A stretch of 64,000 nucleotides of DNA, taken from positions 1-64,000 of the forward strand of contig NW_004086282.1 in the NCBI RefSeq assembly GCF_000220395.1, in the 5' to 3' direction. This document shows positions 1 through 12,967 of this stretch, piece after piece. This DNA comes from Ichthyophthirius multifiliis (taxonomy: Eukaryota; Ciliophora; Oligohymenophorea; Hymenostomatida). Each line of letters begins with the position of its first letter. Position 1 is the stretch's first letter. The position numbers and the translations under genes were made by a program. The notes under the pieces were generated by a model that was given only the letters and a program-made list of their open reading frames with translations, made no database searches and was not told the origin of the DNA.

Positions 1-2036
1 TTTTTATTTTTATTATTTACTTTATATATATTTATTTAATTATTTATAAATTATATATATATTTCAACTTTTTTTTTATTTTAATTTTTTTTTAATTAAA
101 AATAAAAAAAATATTTTGTTTATATTATTTTTTTATTTATAGAATAAAAGATTCCAGTTAATAATTTTAATTATATTTGATATTTTTATAATTTCATATT
201 GTAAAATATTGAATGTTATATATTTTTTTTTTATATTTAACTTTTATAATAATTGAAATATCATTAAATGTAATTTTTAAATCTTTATATATATTTATAT
301 ATATATATATATTTATATATATATTTAATTTTATTTATATTTATACTCTTTATTATTATCAAATTATTTATATCAATTAAAAAAAATATATAATTTATTT
401 TATTATTAAAACTAAATTAATTAAAGTATAAAAATAAATATAAAATTCAATTAAATTGTGTCTTATTTTACAAAAATATATAATAAATATTAAAAATATA
501 TTAATAATAAATAAAGAAAAAATATTAATTTTTTTCTAATATTTTTTAATATTTTCATAAAAAATAACTAATGAGCAATATAAAAAAATATAAATTTTTT
601 TGATGATTAATTTGTGTCCGTGTTTATGAATACGTGATTACTTACACAATACTGATAAATATTAAAAAATAAATATATATACAATTAAATTAAATAATAT
701 TTATATAAAAAATTAAAAAATATTGATGAAAAATACCCGTGTTTCTGATTGAAACTCATGATTAAAAACATAAATCGAAATCTGAATAAAAATAAATAAA
801 TTATAATATATATTTAATATGAATATAAAAAAATTAAAAAAATAAAAAAATATGAAAATAAATATTTAATTTTATTTAAAAATATTATAAAAAAAAATTA
901 TTTTTAAAAATATAATATATTTTAATAAAAAAAAATGATATATATATTTATATTAAATATAAAATATATTTATATATATATATAATATAAGTATTATAAT
1001 TAAATATAAAAATATTATTATTTTTATATTTTATTTTTATATAATTCAAAAAATAGTATAATATATTTTTTTCAATTATTTATGTTTTTTATATATTTTA
1101 GATAATTATTATTAAACTTATATAAATTATTATTTTTTCTAATAATTATATTATTTTTAATTATAATATATCTAAAAAGTTTATATTTTCATGAAACTTT
1201 TTTTAACAGTATTTGTATATATAGTTTTAATTATTTTTTAATCTTCAAATATATACAAATTAAAAAAAATTTGAAACAATTTTATAGCTTTTACATTTAT
1301 AAATTATTAGTCTTAAAATTTATATAATGAAAATGCTTTTTTACAAAGTTTTTTATTTTATTCTAAATAAAATAAATGCAAAGTATATTTATTTTATATA
1401 TTAAAAAATTTATATATAACTATCTAAACTTATCTAAATATTAAGATAAGAATGAATATATACCCACTTTATGTAAAATTATTATATATAAAAATAATAT
1501 TTTAAATATAATAATTTTTTATAATATTATAAAATATTGATAAAAAATTTTATATTATTTTATATATATGCATTTTTTTTTTAATTATTTAAATATATAT
1601 TTATATAAAAAAAAAATTGATTAAAAATTAATTTTTTTTTATATTATTAGCTCTTTATAAAATTAATAATATTTTTGAATATATATAATATATTATTATA
1701 ATAAATTAAAATTAATATTATAGTTAAAAATATTAATACAAATAATTTATATTTTTTAAATATTAACAAACTACAAATTTCTTAAGTTTATTATTTATTA
1801 ATTTTTTTATAAATAAATAAGATTAAAAATTTCAAAAACATATCATTATTATTATATAGAATATAGTTAAATTATAAACATATATATTGAAGGACTTTTA
1901 TTTTAAGAGAATTTTGAATACTTTTATTTATTTATAAAGCATTAGAATATATTTTTAATATTTAAAATAAAAAAGATAATTTCAATAAATGTTATGCTTG
2001 AATATAAAATAAAGTTTTATTTTTTGCTTATAATAT
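1..2036. other. Gene-poor AT-rich stretch
   Basis: Almost pure A/T with short AT microsatellites, for example near 295-325 and 935-985. Two slightly GC-richer islands, about 600-660 and 725-785, carry no reading frame I can support. No gene, RNA or repeat family is recognised here. Confidence 0.6.
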
Positions 2037-2140
2037 AAAAAAATAATCTCATTTTTTTATTCAAAAAAATAATCTCATTTTTTTATTCAAAAAAATAATC
2101 TCATTTTTTTATTCAAAAAAATAATCTCATTTTTTTATTC
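2037..2140. repeat. 26-bp tandem repeat, four copies
   Basis: Four head-to-tail copies of a 26-bp unit with core AATAATCTCATTTTTTTATT. The TAATCTC word recurs at 2044, 2070, 2096 and 2122, an exact 26-bp spacing, and the last copy runs into a diverging sequence with TTCG. Copies look identical, so the array is recent or kept uniform. There are no spacers, so this is not a CRISPR array. Function unknown. Confidence 0.9.
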
Positions 2141-2221
2141 GAATATCTTTAATAAAGATAGATGATCTATTCTGATATTAATATTTAATGTTTAAAATAT
2201 GATTGTTATTCTTAATACATA

Positions 2222-2340
2222 ATGAGTGCTTTGCCTGCTAATAATAATAAGTGGATAGATATATAAATGGAGGATGTAATTAATTAAAAAAGAGAAATGT
2301 CCAAAATAAAAAAAGATAAGTTATAATTTTTATATTGGTA
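2222..2340 (+). CDS. Doubtful ORF start (MSALPANNNKW...)
   Basis: An ATG opens a code-6 frame beginning MSALPANNNKWIDIQMEDV and continuing with charged residues to about 2335. The frame stays open to a TGA near 3288, but beyond about 2340 it is only F/I/L/Y/K/N-rich and looks like non-coding AT sequence. The first 35 codons have a coding-like residue mix and could be a first exon. No family is recognised. A chance ORF is a real alternative because TGA is rare in such AT-rich DNA. Confidence 0.25.
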
Positions 2341-3283
2341 AAGTTATGGAATTAAAATATTTTTTTTAAAGTTATATTTATAAATTTTAATATGTTTTTT
2401 TATTATTTATATAAATATATCTTAATTATTATATAATTTCCCTATTATAATATTTCGAATTTATTATAAATTTTATATATTATTATTAAGTTTTATTTAT
2501 GTAAAATATTTTTTAATTTATTTTATATAATTTTGTAACGTTATCATATATTTTTTATCCAAGTTATTATATAGATTAAAATATATGATTTTTATGTTTA
2601 TTTTATAAAATTATTCTAGATATAAAGCTATAATTTAATAAAAAAAAATGTTATGTAAAATACTAATTATATATATTAAATAAATATTATTATATTCATA
2701 TAATATATACTTTAAATTAATTTTAATAAATTTTAAAAAATATTTATAATTTTTAAATACTTTTTTATAATATTTATTTATACAAAAAAACTAAAATTAT
2801 GAAATATATATATATAAAACAATATTTATATTTAAAATATTATTATTATATTTAATTAAAAAAAATTATAATTAATAAAATTATTTATATATGCTATACA
2901 TTTAGAATTAATATTATATTTAATATTTTTTTTAATATTAATTTAGTATTTTTTTTTTAATATTATAAAAATATTTTTTTTATTATTATAATATTATAGT
3001 ATTTTTATAAAAAATATTATTATTTTTCTTAATTTTTATTCTATTATTATTTTCTGTTTATTCATTAAAAAATTTTTTAACCTCAACTAACTAAAAAAAA
3101 AATCATTAAAATATGCATTAAAACAGATTTATAAAAATTTAAATATTTTCATTAATACTTATACTTACAAATAATTATTTTATATAATTTTACTTTTTAA
3201 ATTTAAATTTCCGACTTTTTTTATATATATTTTAAATTTCATAATATAATGATTTCATATTTTTTTTATCCTTAGTTTTAATT

Positions 3284-3572
3284 AATATTTGATTGTATTT
3301 GAAAATTGTTTCTTATTTGTGGATTAATTAGTTAGATACAAAGATTTTCTCAAAATTCTAATAATATTTGTATTTTATTAATGTCCAGAAGAAATATAGG
3401 ATTATTTTATTGATATTTATAAGATTGTATGTGGTATTAAATATCAGGAGTTTTTTTAACTTAAAAAAAAATATATTTTTTATTTTATAATATAAATTTA
3501 AGAAAAAGAATTTACAAATTTATAATATGCTCTAATAATATATAAATAAAAATATAGGATTTTAAAAAAATG
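3284..3572 (+). CDS. Possible exon of an unrecognised gene
   Basis: A code-6 frame free of TGA reads ...ENCFLFVDQLVRYKDF... then CPEEIQDYFIDIYKIVCGIK and ends at TGA near 3570. Residue usage (C, P, E, D, G, V) is more protein-like than the surroundings. A preceding CCTTAG at about 3270 could be a splice acceptor, in which case earlier exons lie upstream in the gene-poor stretch. No start codon and no homologue is recognised. Confidence 0.3.
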
Positions 3573-3890
3573 AAGAAATTAATTTTATTAATTTTAATTA
3601 GTTTTTATTTATTATGAAAAATGTTATATTTAAAATTGTTTTAACTTAAAATACAATCTAGATTAATATTTTGAACTAAAGCATGTATGTTTTTTTCATT
3701 TATTATACAACGATAATATATTATAGACGTTAAAATTCATAATATAAACTTAATACGAAATTTTAATATGAATTAAAAATATTTCAATATGTTTAGAATT
3801 CTAATATTTTCTGTGAGGCTGGTTCTGCTGGTTAACTTTATCAATCTCCTTCGATATTTGCCCTACTATTTGCTAATATTAATTTTATGA

Positions 3891-5186
3891 TGGATATTTA
3901 TATTTATTTAAGGTTTTTATATTATTATATTAATATTAGTTAAAAACAGGTTGATTTTAAAAAATACGTATATTTATGTCATATTAATATTTTTTTTGTA
4001 AATAAATATTTTTTATATAAGATTAATTTTGCTTTTTTATATTAAAAGAATAAAACAATTTTATAATTTCTAAAAAAAATATATAATTAATAAAATTAAA
4101 AGTTTTAATTAATAATTTTTTATAAAAATACTTGTATTCAAAACTTTTTTGTGTTTTATTAAAAAATACTAAAATAATTAAAATAAAATTATAATATATA
4201 TTATTTATGTAATTAAATTAAATTTTTATTAATGAAATTTTACAATAGATTAAATAGAATATTTATAATAAAAAAAATATAATTATAATTTAAATTAATA
4301 TATGATATATAAATATTTTATATTTTTTATTTTTGTTGATATATTAAATGGGTAAATTGATTGATTGATTTTTATAAATTATTATAAAATTATATTTTAT
4401 ATATATTATTATTATTATTTTTAATAAGTAATATGAAACAATTTATAATTTTTATTTATCTATTATTAAAAAAATATTATTATAATTAATTAAATAAATT
4501 CAAATATATAAATTATCTTCAAATTAATTTATATATTTTATTCTAATATATCGAAAATTATATGTATGATATATTTTATAAATAATTTTGATAATAATAA
4601 TATTTTTACAATAAATTTTAGTGTATTTCTATTTTTTTATAAATATAATAATATTATATAATAATTAATTAATAATAGTATCTATTAATTTAAGTAAATT
4701 ATTTAAAATATAAAGAATATTTTTGATAAATATTTAGTAAAAAAAAAATATTTATCTAAAAAATAATATAAAAAGTAAATTTATAATAAAAATTTAATAT
4801 TATTTGAAATTTTTATTTTTTTAGTAAAAATATCAAAAAATACTTTAATTAATTTCTATAAATAAATATATTATATTAGTATAATAGTATATAAATATAT
4901 TTATTTATATTTTATTATAAAAATTATGTTTTATACTAATTTATTTTTATTAATAATTATTATTATTTTCTTTTATATAAAACTAAAAAAACTTATAGAA
5001 AATTATTTAATTAATAATAAAATAAAATTATAAAATATCATAATTACTTTATATGACTGAAAAAACTCTATTAAAAATAGAAAATATAAAAAAACTGAAA
5101 ATTAAATACATATACACATATATTAATAAAATAATAATAATAATAAATAAATTAATAATAAAAAAATAATATAATAAAAAAAAAAC
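3891..5186. other. AT-rich intergenic region upstream of the Kazal gene
   Basis: Nothing coding or RNA-like is visible. It should contain the promoter of the Kazal gene at 5187. The last 100 bases are A-rich, ending in an A-run just before ATG, the usual ciliate leader style. Confidence 0.6.
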
Positions 5187-6161
5187 ATGAAATATATTTA
5201 TTAAACATTAATTGTAATAACTTTAATAACTCTATCATCTACCCAAACCTACAACTGCCCTGCCTACTGCGGTTCTTTATTTAGTTATTATAAATACGAT
5301 CCTGTATGTGCTGTCACATTCAACTCATTCAATGTTTAATAAAAAAAGTTTTACATGAACGAATGTTAAGCCTGTAAGACTTCAAATCTTATTCCTACAT
5401 TATTTTATGCAGAAGGAAAATGCAAAGATTATAAGAATTTCTATTTATGTGATCCTGATTTATAGGGAAATTAAATTTGTACTAAGGAATATTAACCTGT
5501 TTGTGGTTATTCATTTTAGATTAAAACTGCTATTACTTATGGAAATAGATGCTAAGCATGCTCTGCTTTGGGTGTTTATAAATATAAATTAGGAAAATGT
5601 TCGAAATTTAATTTTTTAGATGATATAATTAGATGTGATAATGATTAAATATCTAAAATTTGCACAGCTGATTATAATCCAGTTTGTGGATGGGCAGATA
5701 AAAAAAAAATTAAATGTTTAAGATATCCATGTGCATCTAGTTATTCTAATGGATGTGAAGCTTGTGCAGATAAAAGTGTAGAATATTATACAAAAGGAAG
5801 TTGTCCAGGAGAACCAGAAATTGGACCTGATGATATATTTGATTAACTTTAAGTGCCATAAGAATAAAAATGCCCTATTAAATTTGTAAAGTCTGATGTA
5901 ACAACAAAAGCTGATGCTACTGTTGCAACAGGAGAGCTTAATGCTAGACCTGCTTAGTAGGTTTTAATGTGTACAGAAAATGATTAACCGGTTTGTGGTT
6001 TATATAATCCTAAAATGAGAGTATGTATTACAACCCCATGTGGAGAAACATTCAAGAATAAATGTGATGCTTGTGATAAAGATTATGTAATTTCGTTCAC
6101 AGATGGACCATGTAACCCAAGAGATTAAACAACTTAAAACAATAATTAGGGAAAAGTATGA
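5187..6161 (+). CDS. Secreted protein with four Kazal-like domains
   Basis: A single-exon, 324-residue frame in code 6 ending at TGA. The N-terminus MKYIYQTLIVITLITLSSTQ is a typical signal peptide. Four cysteine-rich modules follow, each with the Kazal hallmark (VCA/VCG, then C-x2-C): about residues 24-75, 93-140, 160-205 and 270-315. Motifs include QPVCGYSF, NPVCGWAD and QPVCGLYN, each followed by an N-x-C-x-A-C ending such as NKCDAC. Kazal domains are inhibitors of serine proteases, so this is probably an exported or secretory-granule inhibitor; target unknown. Between domains 3 and 4 lies an acidic, Q-rich linker. In the standard code the gene would be cut about every 25 codons. The start is set by the signal peptide and the A-rich leader. 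Confidence 0.88.
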
Positions 6162-7635
6162 TTATTTAGTTTAATATATAAATAGTTTGTTATTTAATTA
6201 TAAAAAAGATTAAATTTTTAAAAACATTATAATATTAAAATTTTTATTTAAATTAAATTTTTTCATATATAAAAAAAATTAAATATATAAAATATTGAAT
6301 AAAAAAAAACTATATAATATAAGAATATATAAATTATATTTATTTTAAATATTTTTTTAAAAAAAATATTTTTTAATATTTATAAATTAGATTTTTTTTA
6401 AACTAATTATAATAAATAAAATATATATTTTTTTTATTTTTTAATATACTTATTTTTCTTCTTATTATAAACAATAAATATATTAATTCTAATAATTATT
6501 TTATTATTTTAAACTTTATTTATATATTTATTTTTTTATCATATTTGATTTAAATTATTTATATATATAATATATTGTTTTATTCTATATCTTTAATTCT
6601 TTAATTTTTATAAAAATTATATAATAAAATTTATTTAATACTTTTTGATATTTTTTATTCGGATTTTTTAATTAATTTTTAATATTTATTCATTAAATAA
6701 TTTTGATAAATATTAATTTTAAAATTTATACTACATTTTTACACATTTTTATTTATTTTTTATATTTTTCTTAAATACAAACTGATAAAGCATTAAATTT
6801 ATTATCTCAATTGCATATATTATTATTTTTATAAAAATCATTTTTAAATTAAAAAAGTGAAAAAAATAAAATACAAAATATATTCTATGAATGTTTTTTA
6901 TAAATTTTCTAATTAAAATTAATTAATAAATTTAAAATTAAAATATGTTGATATAGTATATATATAAAAATGAAATACTTAAATTTAATTTAATTATTAA
7001 TAATAAATATAAATATTTTGTAAAATTTTTTTTAATATTAATATAAATTTTTCTAATAAAAATTATTAGAAATAGAACATTATATGTTGTGAAATCTAAA
7101 CTGCTTTCAGAAATCATAATAAGAGCAATTTTTTGAACTAATACATTCCTTCTGGAATAAAAAGTTAAATTTTAAAATCGTAAAATATAAAAAAAAAAAT
7201 ATTTAGTCATTCGTTTTAAAAATATTTAAAATAAATCAAAATAAATAAATTTGCTAATTTAAAACTAAATAATATAAAATTAAATATGAAATTATATATA
7301 AACTAATATATATACAATAAATCTTCAAATATATATATATATATAAAATAGTAAAACGTACTAAATTAAAATTTTTATTAATGTCTTAATATATTGAATA
7401 ATTAATTTTTATTAAATATTATTTAAATAAGTAAAATATTTGTTTTTATGCATATCTTGAAATAAAATAATTTTAAATATTATTAAGAAAAAATGTAGAA
7501 TACTTATATTATAAATTTTATTGAAGTTAATTAAATAAATATATATTTTTTTATATAAATATATATTATATGTTTTTTTTTCTATCTTATAAGAAAAATT
7601 ATAAATATAAATATTATTTAACTAATTTTCTTTTT
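6162..7635. other. Intergenic, convergent 3' ends
   Basis: About 1.5 kb between the 3' ends of the Kazal gene (+) and the first phosphoinositide phosphatase (-). Mostly A/T runs. A slightly GC-richer patch at 7080-7170 is open on the minus strand but shows no recognisable protein. Nothing else is supported. Confidence 0.6.
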
Positions 7636-7864
7636 TCATAAATCTAGTAAATCATCATTTTATTAATATTACTAAATATTATTCTATTATTATTAAGAAA
7701 GTTATTATTAATTATCATATATTATATTAGAACTAAATTCTAATAAATCACATTATTCGTTTTATTAATTATATTAAATTTAGTTATTAGAATTATTATA
7801 TTAAAAATTTTTATCTAAACTATAAAATTAATCAAATAAATTACAATCTTATTATTAATATTAA

Positions 7865-7909
<45 letters not shown>

Positions 7910-9873
7910 TACTAATATTTTTGATATTAATTCTTTTTTTATTAAATATTTTATTATTATTTAATATTTTACTATTAAAATTGTATTTATTAATTTTATT
8001 ATTATTAATTTTTTATTTACTAAATTTTTTATTGCTAATTATTTTAAATTTATTATTATTATTAAATCTATTATTAATGTATTTACTATATACTATTTTT
8101 TCCATTTTATTCTTCATTTTAATGGTAGAAATTTTCAAAAACATACTCAGTTTAATTTTCTTATTGTTCTAAAATTTCGTGTAAAATCTATTCTTTTTTA
8201 TCTTCATTAATTTCTTTTACTTAAATTTATAAAAGACCAACAACTGGTTTATGATCTGAATTTTTAAGACTCATTATACTTTCATAGAACTTAAAATCTT
8301 AAGCTATATTATTATTCTCATTTTCATTATCTTAATATAGAATTCTATCACACCAACTAGGGACTCTTTATTTTTTCGATCTATCGTATTCATTTGAAAC
8401 CTTATCGAATTTATAAGACGGTAAGAAATTTATTGGAGGCTCCTTATATTTCTAAATTACTTAATATTTCATTAATTCTGATATATTATTGGCATTAAAA
8501 GCTATTTAATTTTTAAATATATGCAATTAATCATATTATAGAAATTCCTATAGTAATTTATTATATTCTTAATCATTATTATTTTAAATATTTTTCAGTC
8601 TTTCTACTTCCAGCATTGCCTCTTCGTATCCTTTCTGTACCCGAAAATTTAAATCTCCAATTAGTATTATTTTATCGCTTTTAGAAATCGGTTCTCGTTT
8701 ATAATTAGTCCCTCCTTCCTATTAAAATGCCTATTAATGAATTTATACTAGAGATTCTAATCTTTAATTTATTTTTTATTAGCCAGAAGGTAAATGGCAG
8801 TTTAAAATACAGACTGAAGTATCAAAAACATTAAAACGGACCACTACACTGCCTTTATTACCTAGTTTATTTGCAAATCCGCTTTTTACATTATCATATT
8901 CTACATTAGAAATATAATCTTTTATTTTAATATGGGCGAATATTATAGTCTCTATTCCTACCATATTATATTAACCTACTAAGAAATACAAAGTATCACC
9001 TAAATTATATTGAATAGAACTTATCCATTTTTCAATAGCTAATTATTTTTCGTTTGTAGAAGTCATAATATTTTTAGAGTTTAATTCTACGAGTTCTTAA
9101 AGACAAATAATTATAATTTCAGCTTCTTATTTGTTTTTGTTGAAAATCTTTAATAGATTATGCTTAAAATCTGATGGTTCAAATGAATTTACATTCCAAG
9201 TGCATAAAAATAATTTTATGTCGTGGCTTTTAGTGTATTCTATTTCTCGTTTTTTTATTAATTGTAATAATTCGACTTAGTATTGCAAATTGTCTTAACT
9301 ATCGTAATCTTCACCTAGTATTATGCAATATATTTACTGTCTATATGCGTCTTTTTATGAGGTGTTCAAAAAACGCTTCGCAGATTCAAAATAGCCTTTT
9401 AGTTAATTCATAAATGTCTATTTTCCAACTTTTTGACATTTATTTGTTTATTATTTAGATATACCTGCATAATGGTTAGATATTTCTTCGTTGTTTTCCA
9501 GCCAGGAGAACTCGAATTATTTATAAAAAAGATCTTTTTGCTATATATTAATATTTAAGTAAGGAAATATGAACTAGTTGAGGCAAAAAAAAGATATTTT
9601 TTATTAAAAAAAGTTTGTTCTTTCAAGACAATCGAAGCAATTTGAGCGAATGATTCCTTGTTATTTTTATATGATTTTTTAATCGTTTTTTATAAAAAAT
9701 TTATGTTTTCCAATAATCTAGATGAGGTTTTTTTTAATAAATTAATCTATATTATCTTATTTTTCATTTCTGGTTTCTTGCTTAAAATCGAAATTCAAAT
9801 ATTCTATGTTTCCAGTTTAATTTTAATTTATTTACTACAAATACTCTTAAGAAAGTGTCTTTATATATAAAAT

Positions 9874-9920
<47 letters not shown>

Positions 9921-10878
9921 TTTTCTTTACATTTTCATTTTATTATTAATTTGTCATTAAATTAACGCATGTTATTTATCCGTAATTTTTTTTTAAGTAT
10001 TCAAAATGTAACAAAAAGCTTTTAGTTGACATTTATTGACTTTTATTTATTGTTGAAGATACTCCTTTTCTCGACCATAATACAGGTACACTACCCCTTA
10101 TTTATAAATGTGAAGCAGTTAGACTTCCAAAGGAAATAATAAGCTCCGTTTCTACGAAATTAGCTACAAATCCATCTGAATTAGCCCCTCTATGAGCATT
10201 TAAAGTACCCGCTCGTCTTATTTATCGTCTAGATATGAGAGTATAGTACATAGGAAAGTCTTTTGAGTTATAAACGAATCCTTATATTAATTATATCCAC
10301 CATTCTTAGGCAATTTTTTATTGCATTAGGGGCTTAAGGAAATTTAGGTTCCATAAAAAATCAGGGTCATATTGTATATTTTCGTTTTATTTTTATAATG
10401 AAAGAGAAAGAGGATATTTATATGAGAAAAAAAATCCACCAGAAGATAAAGTGTTTTCTATTAAAGATTAGAATTTTAATATATTAGGAGTATTATGAAT
10501 GTAAAAAGGACGAAATTCACATTAGGAAATTTCAAATATTGTAGTCTTTTCATTTAATATTGGAATTACTTTTACTTCCTTTACTAAAACTAAATAATTC
10601 ATGCCATATATATTTATTATTCCTAAAAATGCACTATATGCTTATAATTATGTTTAGTTTAAATTTTAGTTAATTAGTTGATTATTATTTTATTATTGAA
10701 TTTTCCCTGATTATTTTATTATTTGTAAATTTGATTATATATTAGTTATGGATGTGTTTGGTTTTATGAAAAAGTATTCCTGGGTTTCATATATTTCGAT
10801 TGCTAATATGTTCATTTCGATGTATTCAGGTTTTTCATGTAAAATTTCTTTTTTGAACATACCTTTAAAGTTTTTCAT
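7636..10878 (-). CDS. Synaptojanin-like Sac / inositol-5-phosphatase, copy 1
   Basis: Two exons (10878-9931 and 9858-7636) with a 72-nt phase-0 intron, about 1,056 residues. The N-terminal half is a Sac phosphoinositide phosphatase domain: GANSDGFVANFVETE near residue 245 and the catalytic loop RSNCFDCLERTN early in exon 2. The C-terminal half is an inositol-polyphosphate 5-phosphatase: CTWNVN, NKLGNKGSVVVRF, NCHLPSG, GDLNFR, PSWCDR and SDHKPV. Sac plus 5-phosphatase is the synaptojanin architecture, which strips phosphates from PI(4,5)P2 during endocytosis. The Sac part departs from consensus: GTL instead of GTR, and CLERTN instead of CLDRTN, so its activity is uncertain. The roughly 190-residue tail is Q/N-rich with a 16-Q run, then CDLLEF and NDDLLDL at the very end, which resemble clathrin-box motifs. 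A paralogue lies at 33942-36966. Confidence 0.9.
7867..7914 (-). repeat. Trinucleotide repeat coding 16 glutamines
   Basis: TTA/CTA triplets on the + strand are TAA/TAG on the coding strand, in frame in the tail of copy 1 of the Sac/5-phosphatase gene. Read as stops this would look like a plain microsatellite; in code 6 it is an uninterrupted run of 16 Q. The paralogue has no such run. Confidence 0.85.
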
Positions 10879-11522
10879 AATTTGAATAATGATTTTATTT
10901 ATATTATTTATAATTTTATTGGATTAATTGATTAAATATATTTAGTTATTTATTTATTTTAATATAATTATTTTAAAAACATATATTATATTATATATAT
11001 TCTTTTTATTATATTATATATATATATTTATTATTACTATATTATGGAAAAATAAAATATAATAACTAATTCAATTATTTTTATAAAAATTTAATATTTT
11101 TAATAATTTTTATAATTTTAATTTATTTTATTTAAAATTTAAAATATATTCTTATTATATATCTAAATTTTTTATTTTTATTAAAATATTTATATAAATA
11201 ATTTTTTTCACTATTAATTATGAAATTTCTAAAAATGAACCTTTTATATAATAAATATTTATTTATAAATAAGTAATTTAGTATAAATAAAGTTTTTATT
11301 TATTTATTAAAAAAAATAAAATATTAAATAATTTTTAAAATTTTATTAAAATATAAAAAAAAAATTAATTTAATAAATAATAATTATATTAAAAGAATAA
11401 AATTAAAATAATAAAAAATAAATTATTTTATAAAATTATTATTTATTCGCATAAAATAAAATAATTATCTACGAATATCATAATTAAAATAACATTAAAC
11501 CTTATATATATACTACTTAAAT
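10879..11522. other. Divergent intergenic region
   Basis: About 640 bp between the start of the Sac/5-phosphatase gene (-) and the next gene (+). Only A/T runs; it should hold both promoters. No motif can be singled out. Confidence 0.55.
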
Positions 11523-12967
11523 ATGTTACTAAACTAACCCAGAAGCATTTAAACAAAGAAAAATATATTAAAATTTTTAAGAAACGGATTAGACTATAAA
11601 CCTTTTTAATCTTACAAAATATTCAATATAAATTAAGAATCTTCTAAACCTTTTTAAAATGAATAAAAAAAATCGCCAAATAAAAATATTAATACATTCT
11701 CTCCTTTTTAAAAAGAAAGGAGTTAATTAGGAGTTTTAATTACAAATAAAAGTTAAGAAAAATATAAAATATAAAAAAGTGATAAGTAAAATAATAGTTA
11801 TTAATAAAGTAATTTACAAACTCCAAAAAAACTTATAGATATAAAAATAAACATTGCCGTTCCATCTTCAAATAGGTGCAAGTTTGTGGAAAAAAACGGG
11901 AACTATTTTTTTGAAAAAGGAGGTAAATTTAAATTACCATATAAATAAATTAGAAACTAATATAGTATATTGCCTTCTGGATTTAAAAGTTTAAGAATTA
12001 AAAAAAAATTGAAAACTTGAATGAAATAAAATTTTAAAATAAATTTACGAGTTTAAGTGAGCTAAATGAAAATTTGATTTATTTTACACCTAAAAATATG
12101 GAGAAATAATCAGATTTTTCATTATAGAATTTATTTAATTCGGAAAGAAATATTAATAGTAATATTATTAAAGAATAGATAAATAATAAGGATTTATATA
12201 CTTTATATTAAATAAATGTGCCTAAAAAAAAAGGGTTAAGCTAGTACAAAAAGTAAAATTTTTATGAGAATGTTAACAAATATAAAATTTAAAAATAATA
12301 TATAAGTATGGCTAAATAAATACTTGTTAAAGAAAAAAAATAAAAGGAAAAGAAAATTCTATTAAAAAATTTACATAATTATTAGAATCCAAATTTATAT
12401 ACTTATAATATTAATTATTCATAAATTGAAAAAAAGTATCCAAGTAAAAAAATATTATAACTAAGTACTTATAGTAATTATTAAAATGATAAATAAAAAA
12501 AATAATAATAAAGTAATTCATTTTAAAATGAAAACAATTAAATATATTTTACATAGTAAAAAAATTAAAAATATAATAATTAATTTGAAAACACTTTAGA
12601 AAGAATAGTAAATAAACTTGAAAAAGAAATTATTAGTATAATATAAATAATATATATATATATATATAATATATACATATACATATATATTTTTATTTAT
12701 ATATATATAGTATAAAATATGTTTTTATTTTTATGAAATTTTTTTTTTTTTTTTGTAAATATATTTTTTTTAGGAAAAGTTAATAAAGACATTTCATAAA
12801 ATAAAGGAAAATTATTTCACCCTTAAAATGACTTTTAATTAAATAAACATTTAGACCATAATGTTATTGTAAAAGAATGTATATAATTTAAATAGAAGTA
12901 TAATTAAATAAAACATAAATTAAATAATATGAAATTTAATGACAATTACATTCAAATGATTAATTGA
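11523..12967 (+). CDS. Unrecognised charged protein, probably coiled-coil at the end
   Basis: The frame opens at ATG (MLLNQPRSIQTKKN...) and passes through a stretch with IAVPSSNRCKFVEKNGNYFF. It then changes frame at or near a nine-A run at about 12000-12008. The downstream frame (KIENLNEIKFQNKF...SLSELNENLIYF) runs Q/N/K-rich to LERIVNKLEKEIIRK, which is helical and coiled-coil-like. An intron at 12636-12773 (GTATAA...TTTTAG, 138 nt) joins to a last exon ending at TGA. One extra A in the run would restore one frame, so a consensus indel is likely; a very short intron is the alternative. No family is recognised. Roughly 430 residues. Confidence 0.6.

Noticed and set aside
2037-2140. CRISPR-like repeats
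   Set aside because: Repeat units are directly adjacent with no spacers, in eukaryotic DNA.
3789-3890. 33-residue hydrophobic ORF (MFRILIFSVRLVLLVNFINL...) in a GC-richer patch
   Set aside because: Very short, one membrane-like segment, no leader context, no family. Kept only as a mention because AT-rich DNA yields such frames by chance.
7081-7170. Open minus-strand stretch with FQKECISSKNCSYYDF
   Set aside because: Too short, no start or splice context, no recognisable family.
7921-8172. Standard-code L/I-rich ORF on the + strand
   Set aside because: It is the antisense of the Q/N-rich tail of the Sac/5-phosphatase gene; poly-Leu there is just antisense TAA/AAT.
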